From positions 21,170 through 85,169 of the forward strand of contig JAOESH010000004.1 in assembly GCA_028382005.1 (NCBI GenBank): a DNA stretch of 64,000 bases, read 5' to 3'. The position numbers and the translations under genes were made by a program. Shown here one piece after another: positions 49,260 to 58,871 of the stretch. The notes beneath the pieces were generated by a model, which was not told the origin of the DNA, searched no databases, and saw only the letters and a list, made by a program, of their open reading frames with translations. The DNA comes from Pseudomonadota bacterium (lineage in GTDB: Bacteria; Pseudomonadota; Alphaproteobacteria; Puniceispirillales; Marisalimonadaceae). Numbering within the stretch: position 1 is the first letter of the stretch; each line of letters begins with the position of its first letter.

Positions 49260-50612
49260 ATGTCTAATATCTTAATAAAAAATGCTAAAATTATAGCAAC
49301 TATGGATGACAATCAAAATGAAATTGTTAACCAATCTATTTACTGTGAAAATGGAAAAATTATCGAAATTGGTGAATGTAACAACGAAAATTATGATAGT
49401 AAGTATACCATAAATGCCTCAGAAATGGTTGTAATACCAGGTCTCATTAATACACATCATCATTTATTTCAAAATTTAACTCGTTGCTATACAAACGCTC
49501 AAAATGAATCATTGTTTGGTTGGTTAACAAGTTTATATCCAATTTGGAATAAAATAATTCCTTCTGATATTTATATTTCATCTTTAATAGGCTTATCAGA
49601 AATGGTAATGAGTGGGTGTACCACTTCAAGTGATCATCTGTATCTTTTTCCTAATGGTTCTAAACTTGAAGACCAAATTGAAGCCGCTAAAAATGTAGGT
49701 TGTAGGTTTCATGCAACTAGAGGTTCAATGAGTATTGGGGTTAGTAAAGGAGGGTTGCCACCTGACACTCTTGTAGAAGAAGAAAACTTTATATTAAAGG
49801 ATTGTCAAAGAGTTATTGAAACGTTTCATGATGATTCTGACTTATCAATGTTAAAAATAGCTTTAGCTCCATGTTCACCATTTAGTGTGAGTCAAAATTT
49901 GATGAGAGAGACAGCAATTTTAGCTAGAGATTTTTCTGTGGGAATGCATACCCACTTAGCAGAAAATAAAGAAGATATAATTTACACCCAGGAAAATTTT
50001 GGTATGCGACCAGGGCAATATATTGAAGAATTGGGATGGCTTGGAAATGACGTTTGGCATGCTCATTGTGTTCAATTAGATCAAAGTGAAATAAGTTTGT
50101 TTGCAAACACAGGTACAGGAATAGCTCATTGTCCTTGTTCGAATATGCGTTTAGCAAGTGGTATTGCTCCTTTACGAAACTGGATTGATTCAGGTGTTAA
50201 TGTTGGATTAGGTGTTGATGGATCAAGTTCTAATGATAGTGGCCATCTTTTAAATGAAGCTCGTCAAGCTATGCTCTTACAAAGAGTTAATCTTGGAGCA
50301 GATAAATTTTCTGCTCGAGAAGCACTATATACTGCTACAAGAGGTGGAGCCAAGGTTCTTAATAGAAATGACATAGGACAAATTGCGGTCGGTAAGGCTG
50401 CAGATTTTGCTATTTACGATCTTAATCAAATTTCATTGTCTGGAACTTGGAGTGATCCATTAGCTGGTTTAGTGTTTTGTTCACCTATGCATACAGCGTA
50501 TACGATATGTAATGGAAAAATCATTTCTGAGACAGGTAATATGTGTAATTTTGATATAGGTATTTCACTTGATGAACATAAGTCGGCATCAAAAAGATTG
50601 CTAGATTTATAA
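49260..50612 (+). CDS. 8-oxoguanine/guanine deaminase-type amidohydrolase
   Basis: VVIPGLINTHHHLFQNLTRCY, MHTHLAENKED, VWHAHCVQL, GLGVDGSSSNDSGHLLNEARQAMLLQR. Confidence 0.92.
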   Translation: MSNILIKNAKIIATMDDNQNEIVNQSIYCENGKIIEIGECNNENYDSKYTINASEMVVIPGLINTHHHLFQNLTRCYTNAQNESLFGWLTSLYPIWNKIIPSDIYISSLIGLSEMVMSGCTTSSDHLYLFPNGSKLEDQIEAAKNVGCRFHATRGSMSIGVSKGGLPPDTLVEEENFILKDCQRVIETFHDDSDLSMLKIALAPCSPFSVSQNLMRETAILARDFSVGMHTHLAENKEDIIYTQENFGMRPGQYIEELGWLGNDVWHAHCVQLDQSEISLFANTGTGIAHCPCSNMRLASGIAPLRNWIDSGVNVGLGVDGSSSNDSGHLLNEARQAMLLQRVNLGADKFSAREALYTATRGGAKVLNRNDIGQIAVGKAADFAIYDLNQISLSGTWSDPLAGLVFCSPMHTAYTICNGKIISETGNMCNFDIGISLDEHKSASKRLLDL

Positions 50613-50615
50613 GTA

Positions 50616-51131
50616 TTAAAAAATTAAATGTCTTATTTGATTTTCTTTGAAATGATATTCCTTTAAATTAATTGAAGGATTTTCATTTTTTTTAATCCTA
50701 TCAACAATCCAAAAATCTTGATTTTTTCTAACTAATAAAGGGTGATGCCAAATATTCTTTTTATAAGTTATACCAACGTCACCTTTTATGTGAAAACATC
50801 TCATAGTATCTAAATCTGGCATATCGTTTTTTTCCTTAGATACAACTATTAACCAATCTATATTTTGAATAGGTAAAAAGCTTTGAGAAGCAATAGGGTG
50901 TTTTTCCATTATTTTTATTTCAACAGGTATATTTCTTGGAGATCCTGAAAAAATTGAAATTGCAGAAATTCCATCTTCATTGTTTAATTCTAAATCTGAA
51001 ATATTGTGATGTCTGACTGTAGTACCTTGATTTATAGAAATTTTTTTAAAAGCTGATTCTTTAGATATTAAATGTCCAAATTCAGAAAAATTATCTAAGT
51101 TTATATTTTCAATTTTAATCTTGTTAATCAT
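50616..51131 (-). CDS. allA: Ureidoglycolate lyase
   Basis: MEKHPIASQSFLPIQNIDWLIVVS, GVGITYKKNIWHHPLL-type motif (DVGITYKKNIWHHPLL). Confidence 0.93.
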   Translation of the reverse strand: MINKIKIENINLDNFSEFGHLISKESAFKKISINQGTTVRHHNISDLELNNEDGISAISIFSGSPRNIPVEIKIMEKHPIASQSFLPIQNIDWLIVVSKEKNDMPDLDTMRCFHIKGDVGITYKKNIWHHPLLVRKNQDFWIVDRIKKNENPSINLKEYHFKENQIRHLIF

Positions 51132-52152
51132 CTAACTTTGTCCCAAATATTCTTAGTCTGGAAACTCCTCCATCTGGGTAAATATTCAATCTAATATGTG
51201 TGGCTTCATTTTTTGAATTTGAATTAATTTTATATTTATGGATATTGTCTGCACTTAACTTTGTTTCATTCAATATGATATTCCAATTCTCTGAGTTTTG
51301 AATAAGGTCTTTCGTTGTTATATTTTTATCAATAGATGTCGCTTGAATTGATGCTCGATCAGGATAATTGCCTTTAAAATGGGCCGTATCAATTTCAATT
51401 TTTTCAATATTACCTTTTTGAGCTAATTTGATAATGATCCAATCATTACCCGGTTCACGTCTTCTTCTTGTTTCCCAGCCATCACCCATTGTCTTTCCTC
51501 TTCCATCTGAAAGAAGTGCAGAAACGTCACCATAATGAGCATTATTATAAGCTAGAATAGATCCGCCTAGTTTTAAGGAAGATAATTCTATTATTTCATC
51601 ACTATTGAATTGCTTCCAGTTATATTTAACTTCTCCAAATAACCTAATTCTAGCAACACCGCCGTCGGGAAATATTTGTAATCTTATAAAATTAAGTGTT
51701 TCTTTTAAATTTAATTCAAAATTATTCTTACAATCGCCAATTAAGCTAGTTTTATCTATTAAAGTCGTCCAATTAGAATCTTTATCTGGTTCAGTCTCGC
51801 TATATATTCCTTCTAAAGAAAAAAAAGGAGGAAAGTTTCCAGTAAAATAACTCGTATCTATTTCTATCTTAGATATTATACCAGCTGAACCAAGTTTTAT
51901 AATTGCCCAGTCATTTCCTCCATCACGGCGTCTTTTACTTTCCCATCCATCCATCCACTTTCCATGATTATCATATTTATCTTCGATAAATATTGGGTCT
52001 TTATCATTTAACATTCTTGTAACTTCACCAAAAAAGTCGTCAGAAAAGGCTAATATTTTTGTTCCCATTTTAGGAGAAGCAAGATTAACTAAACCCTTAA
52101 TTGCACTATCTATAGTCATAATTAATAATCCTGAATTATTTAGAGTAAACAA
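51124..52152 (-). CDS. alc: Allantoicase (start may be 52116)
   Basis: Two tandem allantoicase domains: DGWESKRRRDGGNDWAIIKLG...IEIDTSYFTGNFP and DGWETRRRREPGNDWIIIKLA...IEIDTAHFKGNYP; RLNIYPDGGVSRLRIFG. Confidence 0.95.
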   Translation of the reverse strand: MFTLNNSGLLIMTIDSAIKGLVNLASPKMGTKILAFSDDFFGEVTRMLNDKDPIFIEDKYDNHGKWMDGWESKRRRDGGNDWAIIKLGSAGIISKIEIDTSYFTGNFPPFFSLEGIYSETEPDKDSNWTTLIDKTSLIGDCKNNFELNLKETLNFIRLQIFPDGGVARIRLFGEVKYNWKQFNSDEIIELSSLKLGGSILAYNNAHYGDVSALLSDGRGKTMGDGWETRRRREPGNDWIIIKLAQKGNIEKIEIDTAHFKGNYPDRASIQATSIDKNITTKDLIQNSENWNIILNETKLSADNIHKYKINSNSKNEATHIRLNIYPDGGVSRLRIFGTKLDD

Positions 52153-53546
52153 AAATCTCTTGAAACATATTTACCAAGGTTCTTTTGTGTAATAAATTTA
52201 TTTTGTTCGTATATTTTTTGACCCCTTAACCAGGTTTGAATTGGCCAACCTTTAATTTCTAAATTTTCGTATGGAGTATAGTCTGATCCGTGATGAAGGT
52301 CAGCTTGTTTAATTTTTTTTACCTTGTTTGGATCCCAAACAGTTAAATCTGCATCACCACCTATTTTAATAGAACCTTTTTGTGGATATAATCCATACAT
52401 CTTTGCAGGGTTTGTAGAAGTTAACTCAACAAATCTTTCAATTGAAATTCTATTTTTACTAACGCCTTCAGAGAATAAGATTGGAAGCCTAGTTTCTACA
52501 CCAGGTATTCCATTAGGAACCCATTTAAAAGAAGTTCGTGCTCCTGGCCGATCTTTTCCTTTTTTATCTTTAAATTTAAAAGGGCAGTGATCTGAAGAAA
52601 AAATATCAAAAGTTCCATCAATTATTCCTTCCCATATTGCTTCTTGACTTTCTTTATCTCTTGGAGGTGGAGAGCATACATATTTAGCGCCCTCAAAGTC
52701 CATATTAAGTCCTTTCATATCATCTTCAGTTAGGCAGATATATTGAGGACATGTTTCTGAAAAAACCTTAATACCATTTTCTTTAGCCCATTTTATTTGA
52801 GAGAGAGCTTCATTTCCTGACACATGAACTATTACTATTGGTATATCAACAATTTGTGCATGACTGATAGCTCTGTGAGTGGCTTCTCGTTCCACTATCT
52901 GAGGTCTTGATAATCCATGATAGTAAGGAGCTAATTTACCCTCATCTTCTAATTTTTTAGTTAAATATCTTATAGCATCATAACCTTCTGCATGAACCAT
53001 AACCAATGTTTTTTCTTTTTTTGCAACTTCAAAAACTTTTAATAGTTCTTCATCATTTAATACAAGGTCATCGTATGTCATGAAAACTTTGAAAGAAGTA
53101 TATCCATCTCTAGCTAATGCAGGAAGCTCTTGTCCCAAAACTTGCGGTGATGGATCACTAATTATCAAATGAAAAGAAGTATCCACAAATAAATTATCCT
53201 TAGCTTTTGCATGATAATTTTCTACACATTCTCTTAAGGACTGACCTTTTTCCTGCATAGCAAATGGTAATACTGTTGTTGATCCACCAGCTGCTGCAGA
53301 CATTGTGGCGCTTTGAAAGTTATCAGCCATTTCGACATCAGGTCCTGAAGGTTGATCGATATGTACATGTGCATCTATTCCACCCGGAAGAATAATTAAA
53401 TCCGAAGCATCTTCTATAACTTTGGCATTTTTATTTAATTGACCTAATGCACAAATTTTTCCATCAGAGATACCAATGTCACAATTTTCCGTACCCTTTT
53501 CAGTAACCACTCTACCGTTAGTTAGAATAATATCTAGATTTTCCAT
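52140..53546 (-). CDS. Dihydropyrimidinase/hydantoinase-family cyclic amidohydrolase; candidate allantoinase by context
   Basis: LPGGIDAHVHIDQPSG, TSFKVFMTYDDLVLND (carboxylated Lys region), VHVSGNEALSQI, FSSDHCPF. Confidence 0.9.
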   Translation of the reverse strand: MENLDIILTNGRVVTEKGTENCDIGISDGKICALGQLNKNAKVIEDASDLIILPGGIDAHVHIDQPSGPDVEMADNFQSATMSAAAGGSTTVLPFAMQEKGQSLRECVENYHAKAKDNLFVDTSFHLIISDPSPQVLGQELPALARDGYTSFKVFMTYDDLVLNDEELLKVFEVAKKEKTLVMVHAEGYDAIRYLTKKLEDEGKLAPYYHGLSRPQIVEREATHRAISHAQIVDIPIVIVHVSGNEALSQIKWAKENGIKVFSETCPQYICLTEDDMKGLNMDFEGAKYVCSPPPRDKESQEAIWEGIIDGTFDIFSSDHCPFKFKDKKGKDRPGARTSFKWVPNGIPGVETRLPILFSEGVSKNRISIERFVELTSTNPAKMYGLYPQKGSIKIGGDADLTVWDPNKVKKIKQADLHHGSDYTPYENLEIKGWPIQTWLRGQKIYEQNKFITQKNLGKYVSRDFCLL

Positions 53547-53561
53547 ATCTATTTTCCGTTA

Positions 53562-54788
53562 TTATTTATTTTTTGTTAAATTCAGTATTGTTAAGTAAAG
53601 CTTTTCAATCTCAGCTCTTTCATGATTTTCTAAAAATGACACATTGCCTGGTGGCATTGCAAATGAAGCAACTGATTGAGAATATATATTTTCAATATTA
53701 ACTATTATGTCTTCAGCAGTCTCCAGTATTAGTTGCTTTGGAGGGTTATGCATATTGTCCCATAATGGTTCTTTGGCATGACACATTGAACATTTTGAAA
53801 CTATGATTTCCTGAGCACTACTTAAAATAGGTTTAGGTATATCTTTAATTAAATGAACATTTTGATTTAATTTAGTAAGTTGTGGTTTACCATAATCAGA
53901 AATAAATATTGATAAAAACAATAAAATTATTACTGGAAAAATTATCCAATATGGCGGCTTTAGCCCAGTATGTTTTATGTTAAAAAAATGTCTTATTAAT
54001 GCACCGATGATTAATATAATAGGAATAACCATCCAAGAATATGTTGTTGCATAAATTATTGGATAATGATTTGAAACCATAATAAAAATTACTGGTAGCG
54101 TTAAGTAATTATTATGAAGAGAACGTTGCTTAGCGATCATGCCGTATTTTGCGTCAGGAGTTTCATTTTTAATAAGGCTGGCGACTACTTTTTTTTGTCC
54201 TGGAATAATAACCATTAAAACATTAGCGACCATTATTGTGCCCAATACTGTTCCAATTTGCATGAAAGCACCTCTATAACTAAATAGCTCTGAGTAGGCC
54301 CATGACATCACTGTAATTAAAATAAAAATAGATAGAATTAAGGTATAAACATTTGTTTTTAATGAAATCCTGCACATAATATCATATACCAACCAACCAA
54401 AAATAATTCCAAAAATAGAAATTAATATAGCTTCATATTTTTCAAAATCGTATTTAATCATATCAATCAAATACAATTCTGCTCCCGCATAGTAAATAAG
54501 TGCTAATAAAGCGAAGCCTGAAACCCATGTAGCGTAGGCCTCCCATTTAAACCACGTTAATTCAGAAGGAAGTTTAGAAGGGGCGACTAAATATTTAACT
54601 AGGTGATAAAAACCACCGCCATGCACTTGCCAAGCTTCACCATATGATTTTGGAGGTAAACTTTGATTCTGTTTTAAACTGAGATCTAGAGCTATGAAGT
54701 AAAAGCTAGATCCAATCCAAGCAATTGCAGCAATAACATGAAACCATCTCAAGACAAGCTCTAGCCATTCATGCATAAGAAACATCAT
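53562..54788 (-). CDS. puuD: Urate hydroxylase PuuD (membrane domain plus C-terminal c-type cytochrome)
   Basis: HEWLELVLRWFHVIAAIAWIGSSFYFIALD, SLHNNYLTLPVIFIMVSNHYP, heme motif CSMCH (CSMCHAKEPLWDNM). Confidence 0.94.
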   Translation of the reverse strand: MMFLMHEWLELVLRWFHVIAAIAWIGSSFYFIALDLSLKQNQSLPPKSYGEAWQVHGGGFYHLVKYLVAPSKLPSELTWFKWEAYATWVSGFALLALIYYAGAELYLIDMIKYDFEKYEAILISIFGIIFGWLVYDIMCRISLKTNVYTLILSIFILITVMSWAYSELFSYRGAFMQIGTVLGTIMVANVLMVIIPGQKKVVASLIKNETPDAKYGMIAKQRSLHNNYLTLPVIFIMVSNHYPIIYATTYSWMVIPIILIIGALIRHFFNIKHTGLKPPYWIIFPVIILLFLSIFISDYGKPQLTKLNQNVHLIKDIPKPILSSAQEIIVSKCSMCHAKEPLWDNMHNPPKQLILETAEDIIVNIENIYSQSVASFAMPPGNVSFLENHERAEIEKLYLTILNLTKNK

Positions 54789-54791
54789 ATT

Positions 54792-55160
54792 TTAACTTCC
54801 CCTATAAGTACTGTAACCAAAAGGTGATAAAAGTAATGGGACGTGATAATGCTCAAGTTTATTAATTACATTAAACCTAATAGGAATTTGATTTAAAAAT
54901 AAATTTTTATCTAAATTTATATATTCTTTTTTTAAATAATCACCTGCAAAAAATAATAGCTCATAGTTTATTTCTTCTAAATTTTCTGCTGATATTAATG
55001 GTCCTTCAACTCTACCGTCTTCATTAGTTACAAATTTTCCAATTAAAAACTTTTCTAATTTGTTTATTTTGAATAATTGAATTTTAACTTTTGAAGCAGG
55101 TTTGCCTTTACTAGTGTCAAGAACGTGTGTAGTTAATCCAGCCATAAATTTCTCTATCAA
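54792..55160 (-). CDS. uraH: 5-hydroxyisourate hydrolase
   Basis: LTTHVLDTSKGKPA N-terminal and HYHVPLLLSPFGYSTYRGS C-terminal signatures. Confidence 0.97.
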   Translation of the reverse strand: MIEKFMAGLTTHVLDTSKGKPASKVKIQLFKINKLEKFLIGKFVTNEDGRVEGPLISAENLEEINYELLFFAGDYLKKEYINLDKNLFLNQIPIRFNVINKLEHYHVPLLLSPFGYSTYRGS

Positions 55161-55173
55161 AAGTTATATGAAG

Positions 55174-55197
55174 TATGTTTAAGTAAATATAAACATA
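55174..55197. promoter_or_regulatory. Inverted repeat TATGTTTA-N8-TAAACATA between divergent uraH and uraD
   Basis: Read directly. Confidence 0.4.
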
Positions 55198-55215
55198 ATA
55201 ATATTAGGTGATGCA

Positions 55216-55737
55216 ATGTCCAATAAAACTTTTACATTCAATTCCAAAACAATAAATCAAGATGAACTTATAGATTTACTTGAAAGTATTTATGAACATT
55301 CACCGTGGGTTCCTCTAAGGCTTTTTTCTGGTAAAATCAATAAGACTATAGATAAAGAATATTTGTATGAAAAAATGAAAGTTGTTGTTAATAATGCAAG
55401 TAAAACAGAAAAATTGAATTTAATTAGGTCTCATCCTGAATTAGGAAACAAGCTACAAAAAACAGATGAATTAACTAAATTTTCGAAGGACGAACAAAAA
55501 TCTGCTGGATTAGATCGGTGTAATGAAGAAGAATTCAAAATTTTAACTCATCTCAATCAACAATATAGAGCTCAATTTGAGTTTCCGTTTATCATTGCTG
55601 TAAAAGGCTTGTCAAAAAATAACATTATAAGTGAAATGAAAATAAGAGTTAATAGTACAAAACAAGAAGAGTTTGAAACTGCAATAAACGAAATTCATAA
55701 AATAGCCAAGTTAAGGATTTATGATCTAAATTATTGA
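55216..55737 (+). CDS. uraD: OHCU decarboxylase
   Basis: RSHPELGNKL, EFKILTHLNQQYRAQFEFPFIIAVKG. Confidence 0.95.
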   Translation: MSNKTFTFNSKTINQDELIDLLESIYEHSPWVPLRLFSGKINKTIDKEYLYEKMKVVVNNASKTEKLNLIRSHPELGNKLQKTDELTKFSKDEQKSAGLDRCNEEEFKILTHLNQQYRAQFEFPFIIAVKGLSKNNIISEMKIRVNSTKQEEFETAINEIHKIAKLRIYDLNY

Positions 55738-55768
55738 ATACTAAACTTTTTCCAACAATTAAATAATT

Positions 55769-56473
55769 CTAAATTGGAATTCCATAATTTTTATTAGGTG
55801 GATTAGTAATTTTTTTTATTTTTAAGTCTTGTTTTGAGAGAGCTTCTAAAAGTGTTGCCGCTGCAGTAACACCTTCAACTATTGGAATATTAAATCTATC
55901 ACTAAAAATTTTTGTTAAATTAAGAATTCCTGGGCTAGTTATTATTATTGCTTCTGGGTTATCCTCAACTATAGTTCTATTAATTTCACTCTCTAATTTT
56001 TTTATATTCAATTTTGACATCGTTTCCATATCCAATATTGGTACTTCAATTGATTTCAAAGAGACGCATTTATTATCAAGATCATATTTTATCAAATTAT
56101 TTTTAAGTGCTTCATGAGATGTAGATAAGTTTGTGATAATTGAAAACTTATTTGCAATAATGTTAGCAGTGTAAAATGCTGCCTCACCTATCCCTATGAC
56201 AGGCCTAGAAGTAATTTTTCTAATAACATCTATTCCAATGTCTTCGTAGCAAGCTATGATGAAGGCATCTGAAGAATTGTTACTCTCTATCTCTTTAACA
56301 ATTTTTGAAACATTAGCTGTTTCTAGGTAATAGCTATAATAATCCTCAAAAATAGAATTTTGATTCAGGTAAACTGTTGAATTTTTGTCAATTACTTCAG
56401 AAACACATTTTTTAAGCTTGGCATTCGATTTATCTGTTGCGTATGGATTTATAATACATATTTCAATACTCAA
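55769..56473 (-). CDS. Asp/Glu/hydantoin racemase family protein (allantoin racemase-like context)
   Basis: DAFIIACYEDIGIDVIR, PVIGIGEAAFYTANI, IPIVEGVTAAATLLEAL; second Cys motif replaced by ITSPGI. Confidence 0.82.
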   Translation of the reverse strand: MSIEICIINPYATDKSNAKLKKCVSEVIDKNSTVYLNQNSIFEDYYSYYLETANVSKIVKEIESNNSSDAFIIACYEDIGIDVIRKITSRPVIGIGEAAFYTANIIANKFSIITNLSTSHEALKNNLIKYDLDNKCVSLKSIEVPILDMETMSKLNIKKLESEINRTIVEDNPEAIIITSPGILNLTKIFSDRFNIPIVEGVTAAATLLEALSKQDLKIKKITNPPNKNYGIPI

Positions 56474-56484
56474 GATGAATAACT

Positions 56485-58830
56485 CTATTTATTAATTATA
56501 TTTGGTTTATCAAATATAGTAATGGGAGGTAATTCTTTAGTGAATTTTTTAATTTCAACTAATGTTGAATGAGCTGAAGGGCCTTGAGCAAGTGAAGAAG
56601 TTCCAATATCTTCAGTTAAGACATTTGGATTTCCATGAACACAAAAACTTCCGTCATCTAGTGGATCATACCATGCACCCACAGGCAAAAAAACTATACC
56701 TGGCATTACTTCATTACTTATAATAACACCGGCAAGACATTTACCTCTTTTATTAAAAATTTCAACTATGTCACCATTATTCAAATTTCGAAAATTAGCG
56801 TCTTTTATATTAATTTTTATGGGTTCTCTTCCATTAATTTTAAATTTTTGACTTTCTGATCCGTTATCAAGTTGGCTGTGTAGTCTGTTATGTGGTTGAC
56901 CAGAAATAAGTTGAAGAGGAAATTGTTTGGTAAGAGCTGATCCTAACCATTCATCTTGTTCTAACCAAGTAGGATGCCCAGGGCAGTCATCATAATTAAA
57001 ATCAGCAACAGTCTTAGAAAATATTTCAATTTTACCTGATGGTGTTGGTATAGGGTTATTTATGGGATCTTTTCTGAACTCTTCTAGAAGAATAGTTTGT
57101 TTCGTGGGAGATAAAACTTCTTGAAATCCATTTTTCCAAAATTTATCAAATTCTTGTAGATTGAAATCAGCTTGGCTAGCACTGTCTCTTGCTTCTTCCC
57201 ATAAATGTCTTAGCCATTGGTCTTCATTACGGTTTTCAGTAAATTTTTCATTAATATTTAGTTTTGCTGAGATAGCAGAAAAGATTTCATAATCAGATTT
57301 AGATTCACCTATTGGCTCAATGACTTTATGCATTGGAGATATTGTTTGGTCCCAATGTCTTATACCAATATCATTTCTCTCTAAAGAGGTAGTTGCAGGC
57401 AAAACTATATCTGCATGTCTTGCCAAGCTATTCCACCAAATCTCATTAACTATAATACTATCTGGTTGTTTAAAGGCCTTCACAAGTTTTTTTAAATTCA
57501 TCTGATGATGAAAAGGATTTCCACCAGCCCAATATACTAGCTTAATGTCAGGATATTTTAGTTCTGTGCCATTATATGTAAAACCTTTTCCTGGCTCTAG
57601 AAGCATATCGGACACTCTTGCAACTGGTATAAAATCACTTACTGGATTTTGAAATTGTTCTAAGGCTGGCCATTTATGATAATTTACAGGATTACCTATA
57701 CCATTTTCGGCACTATAGCCTAGTCCAAATCCTCCGCCAGGAAGACCTATTTGTCCTAACATGCAAGCTAAAACAGTAATCATCCAATGAGATTGCTCTC
57801 CATATTGTTGTCTTTGTAAGGCCCATGCTCCTGTTATCATGGTTCTTTTTTTAGACATCTGTTTTGCTAAATCATATATAGTATTACTTGGTATTCCTGT
57901 AATTTTGGAGGCCCAAAAGGGCGTTTTTGCTTTCCCGTCTGTTGTTCCTTTTAAGTAGTTACAAAAAATTTTGTAACCAGTACAATATTTATTTAGAAAA
58001 TCTTTATCTACCAAACTTTCAGTTTCGAGTATAAAAGCTACACCAAGCATAAAGGCTGTGTCTGTACCAGGTCTGATTTTAATCCAATCTGCTTTACTAA
58101 TAATATCAGCTTCCATTTCCATTGGGCTAATATTAATAAATTTAATTCCTTTTTTTTCACAACTTTTAATAAATTCTTTAGTTGTGTGTTTACCCACACC
58201 ACCTGATGTTACTTGTGAGTTTTTTAAAGGTAATCCGCCAAACATAACCATTAGCTCAGAATTATCTTTAATGTTATTCCAGTCAGTGTGTGTATCCAGA
58301 AACTTTCTGTACGATAAACCGATGACATGAGGCATAATTGTTTCGCTTGCAGCATAAGAATAAGTGTTAACCGATTTGGTGTATCCACCGTAAGAGTTAA
58401 AAAATCTATGAAGTTGACTTTGTGCATGGTGAAATCTACCAGCCGAAGCCCAACCATAGGAACCTGCATAAAAAGATTTATTTTTGTATTTCTTTTTAAT
58501 TCTGTTCATTTCAAATGACACTATGTCAATAGCTTCTTCCCATGAGACAGGAACAAAGTTATCAGATCCACGCTTTTCTCTTGATCGTTTGCCTGTAATA
58601 GACGTTTTGCTATTAGCTAATTCTTTTCGAATTTCTTTAAGGTAACCTTTACGAATATGCGGAACTTTAATTCTTAATTCATCGTCTATACTGTCTAAAA
58701 TACCATTTGCAATGGAAGATGGATCTCTATCTTTTTCATATGGCTTTATGCCAACAAGTTTTTCGTTCTCGGTCTCGGCATAATAGCTTCCCCAATGAAA
58801 AGCAGTTGGTTTTTTAATTTTATTTGGCAT
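56485..58830 (-). CDS. Molybdopterin-dependent oxidoreductase, BisC/TorA-like, no Tat signal
   Basis: YGWASAGRFHHAQSQLHRFFNSYGGYTKSVNTYSYAA (Ser ligand region), IRPGTDTAFMLG, WWNSLARHADIVLPATTSLERND. Confidence 0.92.
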   Translation of the reverse strand: MPNKIKKPTAFHWGSYYAETENEKLVGIKPYEKDRDPSSIANGILDSIDDELRIKVPHIRKGYLKEIRKELANSKTSITGKRSREKRGSDNFVPVSWEEAIDIVSFEMNRIKKKYKNKSFYAGSYGWASAGRFHHAQSQLHRFFNSYGGYTKSVNTYSYAASETIMPHVIGLSYRKFLDTHTDWNNIKDNSELMVMFGGLPLKNSQVTSGGVGKHTTKEFIKSCEKKGIKFINISPMEMEADIISKADWIKIRPGTDTAFMLGVAFILETESLVDKDFLNKYCTGYKIFCNYLKGTTDGKAKTPFWASKITGIPSNTIYDLAKQMSKKRTMITGAWALQRQQYGEQSHWMITVLACMLGQIGLPGGGFGLGYSAENGIGNPVNYHKWPALEQFQNPVSDFIPVARVSDMLLEPGKGFTYNGTELKYPDIKLVYWAGGNPFHHQMNLKKLVKAFKQPDSIIVNEIWWNSLARHADIVLPATTSLERNDIGIRHWDQTISPMHKVIEPIGESKSDYEIFSAISAKLNINEKFTENRNEDQWLRHLWEEARDSASQADFNLQEFDKFWKNGFQEVLSPTKQTILLEEFRKDPINNPIPTPSGKIEIFSKTVADFNYDDCPGHPTWLEQDEWLGSALTKQFPLQLISGQPHNRLHSQLDNGSESQKFKINGREPIKINIKDANFRNLNNGDIVEIFNKRGKCLAGVIISNEVMPGIVFLPVGAWYDPLDDGSFCVHGNPNVLTEDIGTSSLAQGPSAHSTLVEIKKFTKELPPITIFDKPNIINK

Positions 58831-58871
58831 TCTTACCTCATATTGGATTTATATTAAATCTAAATTGAATT

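Noticed and set aside
51124-52152. Internal repeat within allantoicase considered as a recent duplication
   Set aside because: Tandem allantoicase domains are the normal architecture of the family.
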